From positions 4,216,001 to 4,280,000 of the forward strand of contig NC_068562.1 of assembly GCF_022201045.2 (NCBI RefSeq): DNA of 64,000 nucleotides. Direction: 5' to 3'. The position numbers and the translations under genes were made by a program. Source of the stretch: Citrus sinensis (Eukaryota > Streptophyta > Magnoliopsida > Sapindales > Rutaceae). A model generated the notes under the pieces. The model was not told the DNA's origin. It saw only the letters and a program-made list of their open reading frames with translations, and made no database searches. Positions 10,905 through 24,937 of this stretch are shown here, one piece after another (position 1 is the first letter of the stretch; every line of letters begins with the position of its first letter).

Positions 10905-13900
10905 TATTTTAGAAGCTTCGTTCGCCCGGTGACTACATCGCGAGTCAAAAAGACACGTGCATTATCTTACATATGGGTAAGCTGCTTTTTAGTTTGGTGC
11001 GGCCAATCATCGTTAAGCGTTTTATTGAACACAGTACACTTCACTAACAATAACGCAGTTAAAACTTGGACACACGCTGTCACAGTGTCACGCTCACTCC
11101 CACACCCACGATCCCCCAAAAATCTTGTACGATCGAGAAAAGTTAGCTTTAGTTAAACATGACGTGAGATGACAAATATGACATAGAACGTATTTTACTG
11201 GATTTGGTGTCCGGTCTCGTGCCTAAAACCATAAATTACAAAAAGGCAAAAGAAGCGTGTGGAGTGGTGTTCAATTTATGTCACATATTTGTTGTCTTCG
11301 ATCTTCATTACATTACATATGGGAAAAAGTATCCGAAAAAAAAGAAAAAAAAAAAAAAAGAAATCGAAGGTTTTCTCATGTGAATCTCATAGTATCAAAT
11401 GCATCACATCAACACTGTAGAAAAGGATGTTCGTTGGTTGGGAGTGTGAGCCCAAAACCAACAACCCCTTTTGTAGGTTAAACTAACTTCTTCTGCGCAT
11501 GATGACAAAACAAGACGCAATTTGCATCCCTTATTTTGGTTTTCACATTGACATATTCATCCTTAAAATGAAATGGGGCCGAGTTGGGCTGGCGAAGGAC
11601 TCTGTATATGGGGCCGATTTAATTATGGACTTGGGTTGCCTTATATGGAATTGAGTTGGGCTATCTCGGTAAAAGCAACCGATTGATTTAATTCTGAAAT
11701 GGTGTTTCTTTTTCGAAATTTTCTGAAATTGTATTTCAAAAACAGCTTCCATTTTCTTTTCTTTTTTTATTATTTTAATTTTGTCAATATTTTTTCTTCT
11801 ACAATTTCGGAAACGTAGACCACAACATCTATGCAAATGCACAAAGATATCAAATAAAATAATCCAAAAAATAAAGAACTCACACATTTGGGTAGTACTT
11901 TAGATCTAGATATGGCCAAAAATAGGCCAAGAAATTTGAGGCGAGCATCATCCCTAAGATTAATTTATGCAAGTTTTTGTAAATGACCAATTAAATGTGA
12001 ATAAGACTAGTTTAGGCACGTGTGGACTTATAACTAGTTCCTGCTAGTTTTGATAAGTACGTAAAATTCATTGACGTGTATAATATATAATTATTGGAAA
12101 TTGAGAAGGAACGAGGCACATAAGACGGCACATATGAAAGGCGACAAAGGGTGGGTGTAATCGGAAGTAAAGTAATCATGGGTGCGATATTCTCGAGTTG
12201 AGTTTTTCGAAAAGAGAATCCAAGCAAACCGAGCAATGAATCAATCGAACCTTAAAAACAAATTTAGATTTCTCCAGCACAACAGAAGAATGGAATTACT
12301 TCCAACAAACAGAAGGGCAAATATGCAAAAAGATTGGAGATTCTATCAGCGATGAAATAATTGATTTCCAATAATCAAAATGAATTTCATCTTTCAATCA
12401 TTAAATAGGGTAAAAACTCGTTTCATTCCTATATTTTAAAATTAGTGTCTATTTAGTCTTTATATTTTAAAAAATACCTTAAAACATCCATACCCTTAAA
12501 TTATTGACATCCCTGCTGTTACTTTTTATTTTTTTTTACTTGCTTTTATAATATTACCCTCTTACAATAATGTTTCTTTTTATAAAATTAATAAAAAAAT
12601 TAAATTATCAATTTAACCCAAAAAATAAAATAAAAATAATATATATTAATTTTTGTGAAAGCTTACATGTGTCCAAAAAAAATTTATTGTAAAAATAATT
12701 AAATTACTTTTTTTTGGACATTAGTAATAAAAAATTAATATATTAATTCCTCAGCAGTGTGTTACAAAAAAGTAACATATATTAATTTTTTTTCTATTTT
12801 ATTTTTTGAGATTAAATTGATAATTATTTTTTTTCTTTTTACTAATGTCCAAAAAAAATATTGTAAGAGGGTAATATTGTAAAAATTAAGCCAAAAGCAA
12901 CAAAAAGTAAGAGGAAATGTGCTAATAATTTAATGTCGGAGATGTTTTGAGGTATTTTTAAAAATATAAGGACTGAACGGGTACTAACCTCAAAATATAG
13001 GGACTAAATGAGATTTTACCCCATTAAATATAAAAAAATGTCAAAAGTTTCTAGAAATGATTTACAAATGGATTTGATGTTCATTTTAGCTTTCCTTCAA
13101 ATGCAAATAAAGACATAACTACCAAATTTGTTACCTTGAATCTAATCACATGTGCCCAGTTAACAAAAATATGTGGCTTGGAAGAAGAATCATGACTCTA
13201 GTCGATTAGGATCTAACGAAAATATAATTAGGGTTTAACAAAATTATGTTGAATATAAAGATGGGTTGAAGGAGTAAAAGTTTTTTTTCCTTTTTTACTT
13301 TAATGTCCATAATTGTAATTTAATTGAGGGGTATTTTAATTATAAAAAGTTATTTTCAAAAGTGCATTTAGTGAGTAGTTTGGTGCATTCAAATTGCCTC
13401 ATCCGTGATTAATATATACACACACATACACGAGCAATTTACTAGTGCAGTCGCCCACATATTTTAAAATATAGTTTTTGGATTTTATAATGGTGTCAAA
13501 TACTATTGCACTATTATAAAATAATTTTTTAACAGTTTACAAGGATGTAAAAATATTTAACATCTTTGTGAAAATCCAAATGCATATTATAAAAAATGCG
13601 GGTGTCGGCACACAAATGATTATACTTAAGAAAAAAAATAATTAAAATAAGATTGACATGAGATTATGGCGATTCATGGCATAAGTTTTGTTAAGATTTA
13701 TATCATTTGGAAGCAGTGAAATGAAAAATTGAAAATAAATAGGAACATAAAGAGCGAATTGCGTAAATAATTTGTAGAAACAAATAATCCGAAGATTTCA
13801 AAGTCAAAACAGTGGTGGTTTCTCAACAACTTTTAAAAAAATTCACGTAAAACAATGTCAAGACAGCATGGTTGTATTTCCTCTTCATTCGCTACATGCT

Positions 13901-14500
13901 CTGGACAACTAAGAGCTTTGCAGCCACATAAGAGTGAAGAATAGTTAATAAACAATGACTCTCCCTTCTCTTTTGCAAAACAAAATCGTTGAGAGAATTT
14001 TTTGTTTTCTTTTAATTTTCTTCGTGTTTTGGCTGTGGTTGAGAAGTATATTTCACTAAACAACAACCAATATACCCTATTATACTAAGTCGGCCGCAAA
14101 CGCAAAACACTTTCATGATCATTGAGATATTATTATATTTGACAGATACATACACGTGAAAAATGAATGATGGAGATTGATAAGAGTTGTAGAGATATTG
14201 TTGCTTAATAGCACATCAGCTAGTATGTCGATGCCTAACTAGAGTCTAGGAGAAGAAACGATAAAATTGAGACTGTTTCTTCACATAAGCAATTCGGTCT
14301 TAAATTGAGTTGTATTTGCGGCAACAGATCGTCTGCCGCTTATACTTTCTGCTAGATCAAGTCAAATACATGAAAGGCATGCACCGAAAGAGACGGGAGC
14401 TGAACTTCTTGATTAACATTGATAATTTGACTTAGCCCTCACACGATCGGTACTCAACTACACTACTGCTAACAAAGTGCGTAGGAGTAAAAGAGGAATT
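10905..14500. other. Intergenic between the ADA1-like and SCL32-like genes
   Basis: No gene recognised. It contains a 614 bp Mutator-like foldback element (12408-13021), poly-A tracts (for example 11337-11359) and an ACACACACATACACA simple repeat near 13420. Short open frames here are low complexity. Confidence 0.7.
12408..13021. mobile_element. Mutator-like MITE with 9-bp target-site duplication
   Basis: Terminal inverted repeats begin GGGTAAAA and end TTTTACCC. The complementarity extends roughly 170-200 bp into each arm (for example ATATTACCCTCTTACAATA on the left and its complement on the right). The element is flanked by perfect 9-bp direct repeats CATTAAATA at 12399-12407 and 13022-13030. 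It has no coding capacity. A 9-bp duplication and long inverted repeats are the hallmark of Mutator-like elements. Confidence 0.88.
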
Positions 14501-14560
14501 GATTAGAAACTACAAAAGAGAAAAAATAAGGTACATGCATTAAGCCGTTTAAAAAACGAT

Positions 14561-15940
14561 TCAAGCAGCAGGAACCCAAGCAGAAGCAAAAACAGCATTG
14601 TGTCCTTTCCATGTAAGTACGAGATCATCTTCTTCCTTCTTTAATCCCCAGCCAGCTGCGTGCTCATCAAGCATTGTTTTCAGTTCTGAAACTGCTTCTT
14701 CACCAAAAGTGATTCCCCGGAAATTCGCATTTCTCATGCGCTGCACCCACCGGCTCTTGGGCTCAAGCCTCTCAACTCTCTGCAAACCTTCATGTGCTAT
14801 CACATTTTCAACTTTCCAACAAACAGCAGCCTCATACCACTCCCTTTGCTTGCTTCCTCTCGGTAGAAATGTGTCAACTAAGTCATAAGGTATCCACAAA
14901 TAGTTGAATGCAGATCTTAATCTACACACCAAATTATTGGCTGTCAAATCTGCATCTTCATCAACTAATACAACAATTGTTGGCTCTAAACTCCTAATCG
15001 CTTTAAGAAACATGCTGCGAAGAGATATTGAAGTAGAGGAATAGTACTCTAAAGAGTAAGGATTTAATGAACTGAAAGTTGTGCTAGGATTGAGGGTTTC
15101 TTCTGGTATATAGTGAAGCATCATGTGACAGTTTATAACAAGGGCCTCACCACTTTCTGCGTACACTAATTGTTGCACTCTCATTTGCTCGATCAAAGAA
15201 GCAAACCCATCAGCATAACTTGAGGGAATCACTCTAAATTCCAGCATTACATTTCTTGACCTAGCGAAATTAACCAACTTTGTGCCCAACTCTTCGTACG
15301 AAAGATCAAGCATTGGAGGTACATCTTCAGTGGCACCAGCTACTGTAAGCTTCAGTCGTGGTGGTCCCTCGAACCGATTAGCAATAGCATCGATAAGTGT
15401 AGGAATTTGCATGCAGTGTGTCAGGCTCAAATCAACAATATGTACGACGGAACACCCATCGACAGCTTCTAATATTGCTGCATTTGCAGCGGTGAAACCG
15501 AACCGGTGCCATGGGGTTAAGTCTACAAAGCTAGCGAGCTCAATGACTGAGAATTTGTGGTTGTGTACAACAAGGTTGCAGTGAGCGTTTGCCATGGCTG
15601 CGAGCATTTTGCAAGTGCCACTCTTTGCTGCTCGAGTTATGAGAGCGCGGAGAAAGGCGCATGTTAGGCGCTGATTTGAGTCGCCATCTGGTGGTGCAAT
15701 GTTGTTTAGCACCCAAAGGATTTGCTGAGCTAGAGTGGCGTCGTTGCTCTCTATAGCGTTTGCACAGTGAACTAAAAGCTGTTCCATGCAATTGGCATCA
15801 CCAAAGCTTGCAAAAGATTTTGAAGAAGGGAAACCAGGCCATGGGCGAGTCCTGTGAATTTGGTTTTTGTTCATGGTGAAGTTTGAAAATGAAGAGATTT
15901 GATGCAAGGGTGGTGGTGGGGTCTCAGTAAATTGCATCAT
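14561..15940 (-). CDS. SCL32: GRAS-family transcriptional regulator, SCL32-like
   Basis: A nuclear GRAS-domain regulator of 459 residues, encoded without introns as is usual in this family. The short N-terminus begins MMQFTETPPPP, a start that matches SCL32 as I remember it. The first leucine-heptad region begins near residue 51 (CMEQLLVHCANAIES). The VHIID motif is present as VHIVD at 166-170. The protein ends with the SAW motif (FASAWVPA). A longer frame is open for 38 more codons upstream (to 16054), but that stretch encodes a hydrophobic tail absent from the family, so the double Met at 15940 is taken as the start. SCL32 and an LBD gene are also neighbours in Arabidopsis (At3g49950/At3g49940), as they are here. 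Targets are unknown from sequence. Confidence 0.93.
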   Translation of the reverse strand: MMQFTETPPPPLHQISSFSNFTMNKNQIHRTRPWPGFPSSKSFASFGDANCMEQLLVHCANAIESNDATLAQQILWVLNNIAPPDGDSNQRLTCAFLRALITRAAKSGTCKMLAAMANAHCNLVVHNHKFSVIELASFVDLTPWHRFGFTAANAAILEAVDGCSVVHIVDLSLTHCMQIPTLIDAIANRFEGPPRLKLTVAGATEDVPPMLDLSYEELGTKLVNFARSRNVMLEFRVIPSSYADGFASLIEQMRVQQLVYAESGEALVINCHMMLHYIPEETLNPSTTFSSLNPYSLEYYSSTSISLRSMFLKAIRSLEPTIVVLVDEDADLTANNLVCRLRSAFNYLWIPYDLVDTFLPRGSKQREWYEAAVCWKVENVIAHEGLQRVERLEPKSRWVQRMRNANFRGITFGEEAVSELKTMLDEHAAGWGLKKEEDDLVLTWKGHNAVFASAWVPAA

Positions 15941-16954
15941 GGGGAGACGGAGTTGAAAAATGACAAAAGAACAGAAAGGAAAAAGTAATATGGCAGAAAG
16001 AGAGACAGAGACCAGACTAGTAGTGGGTACCTTGGTCACTGGGAAACGATCCAAGTAGAGGAGAAAGCATGAAACAAAACTAAGCGACTAGAGTTTTGGA
16101 GAATTCTGCAAATGAATCACAGGAAATTGACAGTTCAGCTTTTATCTCAGGATTTTATTTGGTAATGCTCAGAAGGGGAAAAAGGGACAGATCAAAGCGT
16201 AGACTAGAATCCCGATACAAAAACTTAGTTGGAGTCATATTAGGCAAAAAAAGATTAAAAGACCCTTCAATTCTTTGAACCAAATCAGCCTTTTTCAGTT
16301 GTCAAAAGATAGAAGGAGAGAGCGATTCAACAACCTTTTTTCATGGCTACAAAAGGGTCTAATCCCTCTTCATCAATGCATTTTATTACATGCCCTTTTC
16401 TTTTTCTGAAATCTGCTCAGATGAGAGAGATTGAAAGGAAATATAAGTTAGAGACTTAAGATGGGTGTTGTTGGTGGGAGAGAGTTCTGTTGGATTTTTG
16501 GTTGCATGTGAAATAGCCGGCCATTGAGTTGTCTATATGTGGGCGTTGGAATTTTGTCATGTATTGAGTAGTGGGGATTGAACCTTGAAGGCAGTTGAGC
16601 TTTTTGGCTCACTCTACTCACGGGCCATCATCTATTATATCATGAACAGATCATCTTTATGCCCATTTCTCTAATGTTTTAAACCTTATAACTAAAGTTT
16701 TCCGTCTCGGTGGGGTATTGAAATCACTACAGAATATATATGATAATTCATGGCGACAAAGAAATGAGAGTAAGGGACCCGCAAATGACTCATATATGAA
16801 AGCCAAAATCTCTACATTCATGCTTCCATAAGACAAATGGACGGTCATTATCCAAGACAATGGAAGAATAATTCGTTGAAATCTTCATTTCTATCACGGC
16901 ATGTATTAATAATTATTTGTAACACTGACCCTAGAAGCTAGGGCTTTCTAATTA

Positions 16955-17156
16955 GAGTAATGATATAGCCACAAACTCTTGTACAAACTTATTTTGTACA
17001 AACTGATGTGACATGATAACATTGATTGAATTACATATCACTTGGCTCACATGATTTGTTTTTATTATTTTATATTTTCATTCAACCAATGAATTAATGC
17101 CACATCAGTTTGTACAAAATAAATTTGTACAAGAGTTTGTGGCTGTATCATTATTC
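16955..17156. mobile_element. Short Mutator-like MITE with 9-bp target-site duplication
   Basis: The ends are GAGTAATGATA and TATCATTATTC, with inverted repeats of about 58 bp that include AGCCACAAACTCTTGTACAAA and its complement. Perfect 9-bp direct repeats TTCTAATTA flank it at 16946-16954 and 17157-17165. It is 202 bp long and non-coding. Confidence 0.85.
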
Positions 17157-20100
17157 TTCTAATTATTATTTTTTTAAGTTATCCAATTTTTTTCTTAAAT
17201 TTCTTCATCTATATGAACAAGATTTGAACTCCAAACTTTTTACTTTCAGTTACTTAAAATTTCATACCAAGCTTCATTCAAAACTAGAAACCATGAGTTT
17301 GCTTGCTGATCATGAAATGTTATCACAATTTCGTTCTGCTTCCATCTTCCCAGTAATCTGATCTCTAATAAATGAATATAAAGTTCTCAACGTTCTCTAG
17401 TTCTACAAAGTTATTTGTATTATATATCTTATCCAGGATCATTTTGGATAATCATATATAGGATATTTGAAAAGAGGGACAACAATACAAGCTATAGGAT
17501 TTATATACACATTTCTACATGTGAAGGACACATGCAAATCAATCCTTGGAACAGGTCCATATGTATATGCATGGAATATCTTGTATTCCTCTTTTGTACA
17601 CATGGGACCTTCCTGCAGCTTACACGTGATTTACTTTTTTTTTTTTTTCGTTTCCTTGTTTGATGACTTGTCTCCCCGTCCAATCCCAACCCCACCACAA
17701 ATAGACTAATCAATCAGAAAGGGGTCCCCTTTCTTTCCCCCTGCTGCAGCAGTTCGCCAATGTTTTCTCTGTCTCACTCACACACATACATATTATATGA
17801 ATCCCCATCCGCTTACCATGTTATCACTACTAGTAAAAAGTTTTGGCCCGTAAGAGCATTCTGATGTTTAAAATATGTACAATTGTGCCATAATCATGAC
17901 CATATATGTAAATATGCAAACTTTTTCATTAGCACTTTAACATTCTCATAACAAGTACACCCACATAAAACCACAAAACTCAAGAGTTAATTAATTAACT
18001 GATTCATTTGTTCTTCCTATAATGGTAAGGCCACCACATGTCTAATTTTCTCACCAACCGAGTTTTCATAAAGTCAGAAAAAAGTTCCGTAGTGTTGTTT
18101 CTCGCAATGGTTTCCATGCATGCACATGCATGTTACCTAATTTTCACTGTTCAAAATGAAAAAAAGGGGACTGCAGCTGAGAGCCAGAGAAAAGCTGACT
18201 CACTTTTTTTTTTTTTTTCCCCCTTTCGTTTGTATACTATATGAGTATATTATTTTATAATCATTCTCAGGATTTCGAAATGCATGAAGCTAGAGAAGAG
18301 CATAAGAAGAATCCGAGGGAAGCATATAAGGAGAATCATATAAGTTAAGCTGTGAAAGTTTTAATATTCCTCTCTGTGAGAATTTTGAGGAGGATTCCTA
18401 AACTTGAGATACAAGGACTAGAGGACATGAAAGCTAAAGATATTTTTTTGAGCTTGTTTTGGAATCATATAAATAAGGAATTCTCCGGCATCGATGGTCT
18501 ATATTATTTTTCTTCACTAAGACAGCATAGAAAACAAAATCTGAAAGCATGAAAGTAAGGAATGTTACCATGTGCCTGAGATTATTAAGATACCCACATA
18601 CAAATTGATAATCAATTCTCTTATAATAAAACCATGAATTATACGCACCCTAGTGTATTATTAAATTATATTAAACAGGAGGAACTTTCCAAAAGCATAT
18701 GAAAGCCAAAGGCATAGAGACATTGGCTTCGAATGTTGAGCTACAGGAAAAAGGAAAACGCCTTTTCACGCAGCTGATTACTTTAGACTGAATTTTGATG
18801 GTGTTATATGTTATTATGCCAAAACTATCCGCCCAATGATTACGAAGAAATTTTTGTACTGATTGATTAAAAAATTAATTTACATGTTGGCATCCAGCAA
18901 TTGATTTATTTTATTCTTTATCTTCACCTTATGTTTATGTGTTCACCTATGACTTTATTATTCAACTACCTTTACATCTAAAATGTGGATTCAATTTAGA
19001 TCTAAAATGTGTTAATATTTTGAATTCAATGTAGATCTTCCCAATTTTTAATTCATATCCTTAAATTTATAAATTTAGATTCAGTTTTGATCTAAAATAT
19101 GTTAATAATTTAAAGATCTTGTGTCATATGCGTACTTATAACAATATATAGTTGAAATTTAATTACATACGTTTATATTTTTACTCAATAATTATTAATC
19201 TCAACTTGTAAAAATCATCACAAATCTCATATTACTTAATCCTAATCATATATTCACATTGCATCACCAAATTTAGGAACAAATAATAATAATTCAGGTG
19301 AGCTCCTGTTTGGCAATCAAAAAATAGCTTCCCTTCATCGTTTAGTTAGCTAGGTTGAGAAATTAAATTAAAACACTGCAATTTGTACTCAAAACAAGTC
19401 CTATAGCCAGGCTACCCCTTTTTTTTTTTTTTGAAGAAGAAAGTAATCCTTTCAATGCTCAACAATTAACAAGGTACAAAATCTCTGCAGGGGTGTCCTC
19501 AACAATTAGCTAGGCCACTAAATTATTATCATTATTATTTGGAAAAATAACATGGGATGTCGGAAGGTTGCCTATAGTGCAGGAAGAGTCAAAGATTATC
19601 AAACAGACTTTGCTTCAAAATAAATAAAGGTCGTCGATGAGAAATAAATGCGGAGAAAGTACACTGAAGCTTACTGATTTCCTTTGACCGCTGAAGATTT
19701 CCTTCCCGTTCCTGTTGCACTTTCCTGTTTGCTGTCGTCTCTTTTTTTTTTTTTTTTTTTGCCTTATCAATATATTATATTGTATGAAACAGAAACTATT
19801 TTGTTTTCTTTGAAGCATTTTTCATCAAAGATACAACAATCCGATGGGAAAACAATACCAACAAACGTAGAGGAACCTAGAGCATTGTTGTAAATCGAAT
19901 GGGTGAGTAATAAAATAAAGGAAAATTTTCTAAATTTGCGATGTATTTAAAAGCATCCGGGCTAAAATAACATGAGCAAGCTTTTAACCAAATACTGAAA
20001 ATCAGAATTAACGAGACAACCAATTTCAACCCCAATCTGGGGAACATTAACATTGCTTTATCACTTTTCAGTATCTACTCCTGTCAGAAAAGCTGTTCTG

Positions 20101-23100
20101 TAAGTAAATTTACTAAAGATGAATGGCTGATTTTTTTTTTTTTCTGAAGGGCTTTTTCCTGATCGTCAGAGTGGACAGATATAAAGTTCACCGGCTTGCA
20201 GAAAGGACCGGACCAGGTCCAGGCTTGACTTGAACGGAGTGCTGACACTAATTTGAACAAATGGGTTATGACCTATGGGCCTTAACTCAAACCCATTTGC
20301 CCGTCGGTTATTGTTTGATAGGATTTAAATAAATTTTAGGTTAATTTTTCTAATTGAAGTGTCTCTTTAAGACAAGTTGTTATTTTGCCATTAGAAGAAA
20401 ATCAAAATCAACAAAGTGATTGTGCCAGGAGCCCAGGACCATTGTACTGATAATATGCCTGCAATTTTGAAGCAGGTCTTCTCTGCACATTTTTTCCCAA
20501 CATTTTACTTGTTTTTGGAAGTTTTTTTTTTTTCCTTTTTTTTTTTCTGAAACGTGAAATAACCCAATTTCAGATGTAATAAAGGCTACAGGACAAAGTC
20601 TTCTGCAGAGTGCTGCAAGATACGGCACTTAATGCCTAGATCAATGATCATGCCAAAAATTACAAATAAAAGAAAAAAATGGAAATTTAGCGGCATACTG
20701 AAATTTAGACTCCTTCTAGTTCTGGTCCTAAATCGGCCCATTAGGATAACTTTATTGAAGATTTTAATAAGTCTCTCATTTCTTCTACGCTACAATCTTG
20801 TTGTTTGTCAATGTGAAATTAGTAATTTGTTGAATTCTTTTTGTTTTTGTTGTTGTTGTTGTTATTTTGAATGGTTACAGTGTTATCAGAATTTAAAAAA
20901 AAAATAAAAAATTCGGAAAAATAAAAAATTAAATTGAAAATTTACTCATTTTATATGAATTTCACAGTTGGGCCCTTTATTTTTTATATCATTTTATTAT
21001 AACCTAATAAATTTTATAATTTATCCAATAGAGACTGTTGGACTTTTCAATTTTATGGATTTTATGTTACAACCTAATCAAATTTTTGTTTTTAATTTTG
21101 ACATCCCTCAAACTAAAATACTGGTTCAAACTAGACATGGGTAGAATGAAATAATATTTTTCTTTACAAAAAAGAATAATAGATTATACAAAATATCTAA
21201 GATATTCCTTTTAAACCACCAAAGTTTCCATGCAATTATCATTTCATTCGGACTATTTTTTTTTTTTTGGTGATTATTTTTATCATTATGCATAGAATGA
21301 AACTTCAAATCCGGGTCTTATCCGCATCAAAATATTAAAACAGGTTGGTATTCCAATTCCATCATTATTTGCTTGAATTTTCATTAAACATTTACGTCAC
21401 CAAAACAAATCTTTCTTTTCAATGCATAAAAAATCCACACAAATTTTCGATGGGCGGCCTCCATGATCCTTTGTTTGAATTTTAGGGGCTCTCAAATAAA
21501 ATTTTACAGTTTACGTGTTTACATTTTACCGGTGGAAAAAGGGAAAATGTAAAAAAGAAAATCAGGTATCTAAAATGGATACTTTATATAAAAGAAAAGA
21601 GGGTGACATGGTCACGTGAGATATAAAAACATTCTCGATTCATTTGATTCTTTCTTTCTTATGGGGTTTGAAATGCATCTTGTTTTCCCAAGGGTTCAGG
21701 GCTTGTTTTGTTTCTTTAATTAAAAATAAATAAATAAATAAGGTGGTCAAGTCAAAGAATCCGGCCATGGCCATGGCGCTTGCTTCCATCAACTTGGGCT
21801 CGCCTTCACGTGACCACCCATATCCGACGCGATTCCATGTCGGCCTTTTAATCATCTTTCTAAATACTTACTGGTCCAATCACTTGGTGCTTTCTTTCAC
21901 CAAAATCATCACTTACTAACTCACTCTCCTATCGTTAATACTTTTAATTGCCTTTATTAAGATTAAGCGTAGTTTAATCCAAATCCTATAAGGAGTTTGT
22001 TTTTATACAGTACAATATTACAATTAGACTTTTTTTTTTACTCTCACATAATATCAAAAGAATAATTTTATCAAAAAGGACTTTATAATAATCATTGGCT
22101 AAGTTATTAGGAGGTGGAAACAAACAAAAATTTAGAAGGATATAAACGACGAGACTTTCTCTTCAATGACCACAAGTTTACGTTATGATATTTACTCCCG
22201 CACGTCAACGTAAGAAATTCTTTTCTCACACGTCTCTTATGGAGAAAAATCATCCTTTTTTTTTTTTTTTTCACTTTCTCTCTCTTTTTGTCGGGTTTTA
22301 GACATCTGCACATGTGCCCACTTGGCGAATACAGTTTTGAACTCAAAATTAAAAATCAAGAAAGAAAAATTAAGGAAAAACAAAAAGATTTTTTATATCA
22401 ACAATTGAAATATACTAATAGCTGATGACTCGATCGAATCTTCCTCGAGAAAGTGCAATTATGAGTTCCGTGAAAACCAAATCAACTAGATTGGTTCCTA
22501 ATATAAATTTATACGTAACCGAATTAATTCAAATAATATGAGAGCCATTAAAAATGAATGAAGTTGGTGTCTTTTTTGACTAATTTAATGCATTAAATAA
22601 AAATCAGCCTAATGAATTAGGTGTAAAAAGTCAAAACCAATACCAGGCTTCAGAAGATTACCCATATGTCGATGTCGGGTCGGCAGGTCCATAATGCATG
22701 CCTCGTTATTCACGTTTTCCCGAAAGTTTATAATCGCATTGGCTCACGTTACAAGTTTGGACTTTATTTATTTATTTATTTTTGGGGTTGTATACTCATG
22801 TGACTTTGTTTATAATTGTATTGGCTTACATTACTATTTTAGACTTTCTTTTTTTTTGGGTTCTATATTCATATAAATTTTTAAATACAATTCATATAAG
22901 TAGAGTTTTTACCCAAAAAAAAAATCTAAAAAACTTTTAACTTGTTTAGTTGTTAATGTAAATTTTTATTAAAAGTTATAAAATTAATTTAATAGGAAAA
23001 AGTTTTAAAGATATATTATGAAAAGAACAAAATAAGATTATCAAATAAGAAACAAAATTTAGATATTTTATATTTAAAAATTTTAATCAAAAGTTTAGAA

Positions 23101-23426
23101 TTTGAATTTTTGATAGTATAAGTGAAATATCTTACTTAATATACTAAAAGTCCAAACAATAGAAAAAATTTAAAAAAATTATAATTATTAAATAAGTTAT
23201 ACTAAACATGCACTAACTCTAAAAAATACAGTATCTGAATTGATCCTTAATTATTAATTTTAGTGAGTTGAGTGAATTATAGGTTATTGAAGTGAAGCTT
23301 GGCAATATAACGAAGGCTTTCTACACTCCTTTAGTGCAAGTGTAGTAATTGGTATCTTGTAGACCCCCACACCGTTGAAAGCTTTTAACCAAACTATCAC
23401 TCGTCCAAATCAACAAAAGTAACAAT

Positions 23427-23491
23427 ACGATTTATAATACTACAGTTGCGAGTATACTAACGATTTATAATACTACAACTGTGGGTCTATT
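23427..23491. repeat. Two-copy tandem repeat of 33 bp
   Basis: CGATTTATAATACTACA occurs at 23427 and 23460, each followed by a related GTTGCGAGT/ACTGTGGGT segment. Confidence 0.8.
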
Positions 23492-23867
23492 AAGCAAGAT
23501 CATACGAAAAGAAAAAGGAAATGGAAATAGGCTAGGGTTATGATTTTATAATTGCCTCATTTTAATTTTGATTTGGTACTAATAAAGAGTGCCATTGGTA
23601 TTGGAGAGAAAGTGATTAGATATCTCAGTAGTCCTAACCGTAAACAATAGATAGTAGTTTATTTACTTTTTTCAATTTTTCTAAATTCTATATTATAAAT
23701 TCGAAACACAATTAACTCATTTTTTATTAAAGAATTCTTAACTTTTGTCTTAGAAATAAAGCCAACATGAAAGCCTAGTTTGGTACGGATACTGGTACAA
23801 TAGTAATCAAAATACTAGGATTGTGTCCAATAATTAAGATTCTCCTCTAATATGAATTCACGTATTG

Positions 23868-24140
23868 ATTGGTGGTTAATAAATTTGAAATATAAAAAAA
23901 AATTAAATCTTATCTATACACTATTACTACTTGACACATGACATAAGATTGTTAGAAATTTAAGAGTACTCAGATCTTGGAGAATTTCATTTCCACGAAA
24001 AATGATGGGTGGTTTATAAATTTAAAATATAAAAAATTTAAATCATATTCATACATTATTACTATATTACACATGCTATAAGATCGTTAAAAATTCAAGA
24101 GTATCAAGTATTAGATTAAGAGAGGATTCCATTTTCACAA
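23868..24140. repeat. Diverged two-copy tandem repeat of about 140 bp
   Basis: The two units share GGTGGTTAATAAATTTGAAATAT-like and GGTGGTTTATAAATTTAAAATAT-like starts, then CATTATTACTA, ATAAGAT.GTTA and AAGAGTA.TCA in the same order. Many substitutions separate them, so the duplication is old. Confidence 0.65.
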
Positions 24141-24937
24141 AGAACTTGGTCATATAATCAACTTAGTCAACTGTAATATATCATTTTCTCCAGATAACTC
24201 ACAAATCTAAATTTAATTTAAAAGAAACATAAAGAATCAAAGCGTTAAATTTGACGCAATTTCTTTTGCTATTCGCTTCCAGCTAGCAAATATCCTGTAA
24301 TGGCTATTTTTCTCGATGCAAGTTGACAAAAGAGAATTGTTTCAACTCGACTTAATTTCCATAACTGACCTTATTCTCCCACTTTACAATTAAATTTGAG
24401 CCAACTGCAAATCAGTAAAAGAGTTTAACATCAAATCTCACGTACGAATACGATGGTGGAAACAGAAAAAGAAAATTTACCATAAATATAATGTAAATCA
24501 GAAAAAGCAAGCAACGGCCAGCCGCCTTGCTGCTTCCAGATACGCACATGCATTCATGTCATCAATTAAATATTAATTGATGACAAATCAAGGGACCTCT
24601 ATCTCCGTGATTGATCAACGCCGATTGTCGTACTATAGGAGCGTTCAAATCTCGTCCACCGTACGTTTTGATTACTCTTACCAAAACAGGGAAACAGATC
24701 CTGAAATCAATTTCGGAAAACATTAAAATAGGAGCTTGACAGTGGTGCAGTACACGTTGGCATCACCAATCACCCTTGCTCTACGGCAAGAAAATCAGAG
24801 ATGAATATTGAATGGGCCCGTTAACGTGTGGTGGAAAACTCTTCAATTAGATTCGATGAAAAACCCACGTCTGCGTTTTCATGTATGTATTCGTGATTAA
24901 ATTTTCATATGTTTAGATACTAATCGGGTGTAATTTT

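Noticed and set aside
15941-16054. 38-codon in-frame N-terminal extension of the SCL32-like gene
   Set aside because: The extension encodes a hydrophobic Ser/Leu/Phe stretch unknown in GRAS proteins, while the Met pair at 15940 begins the family-typical MMQFT sequence.
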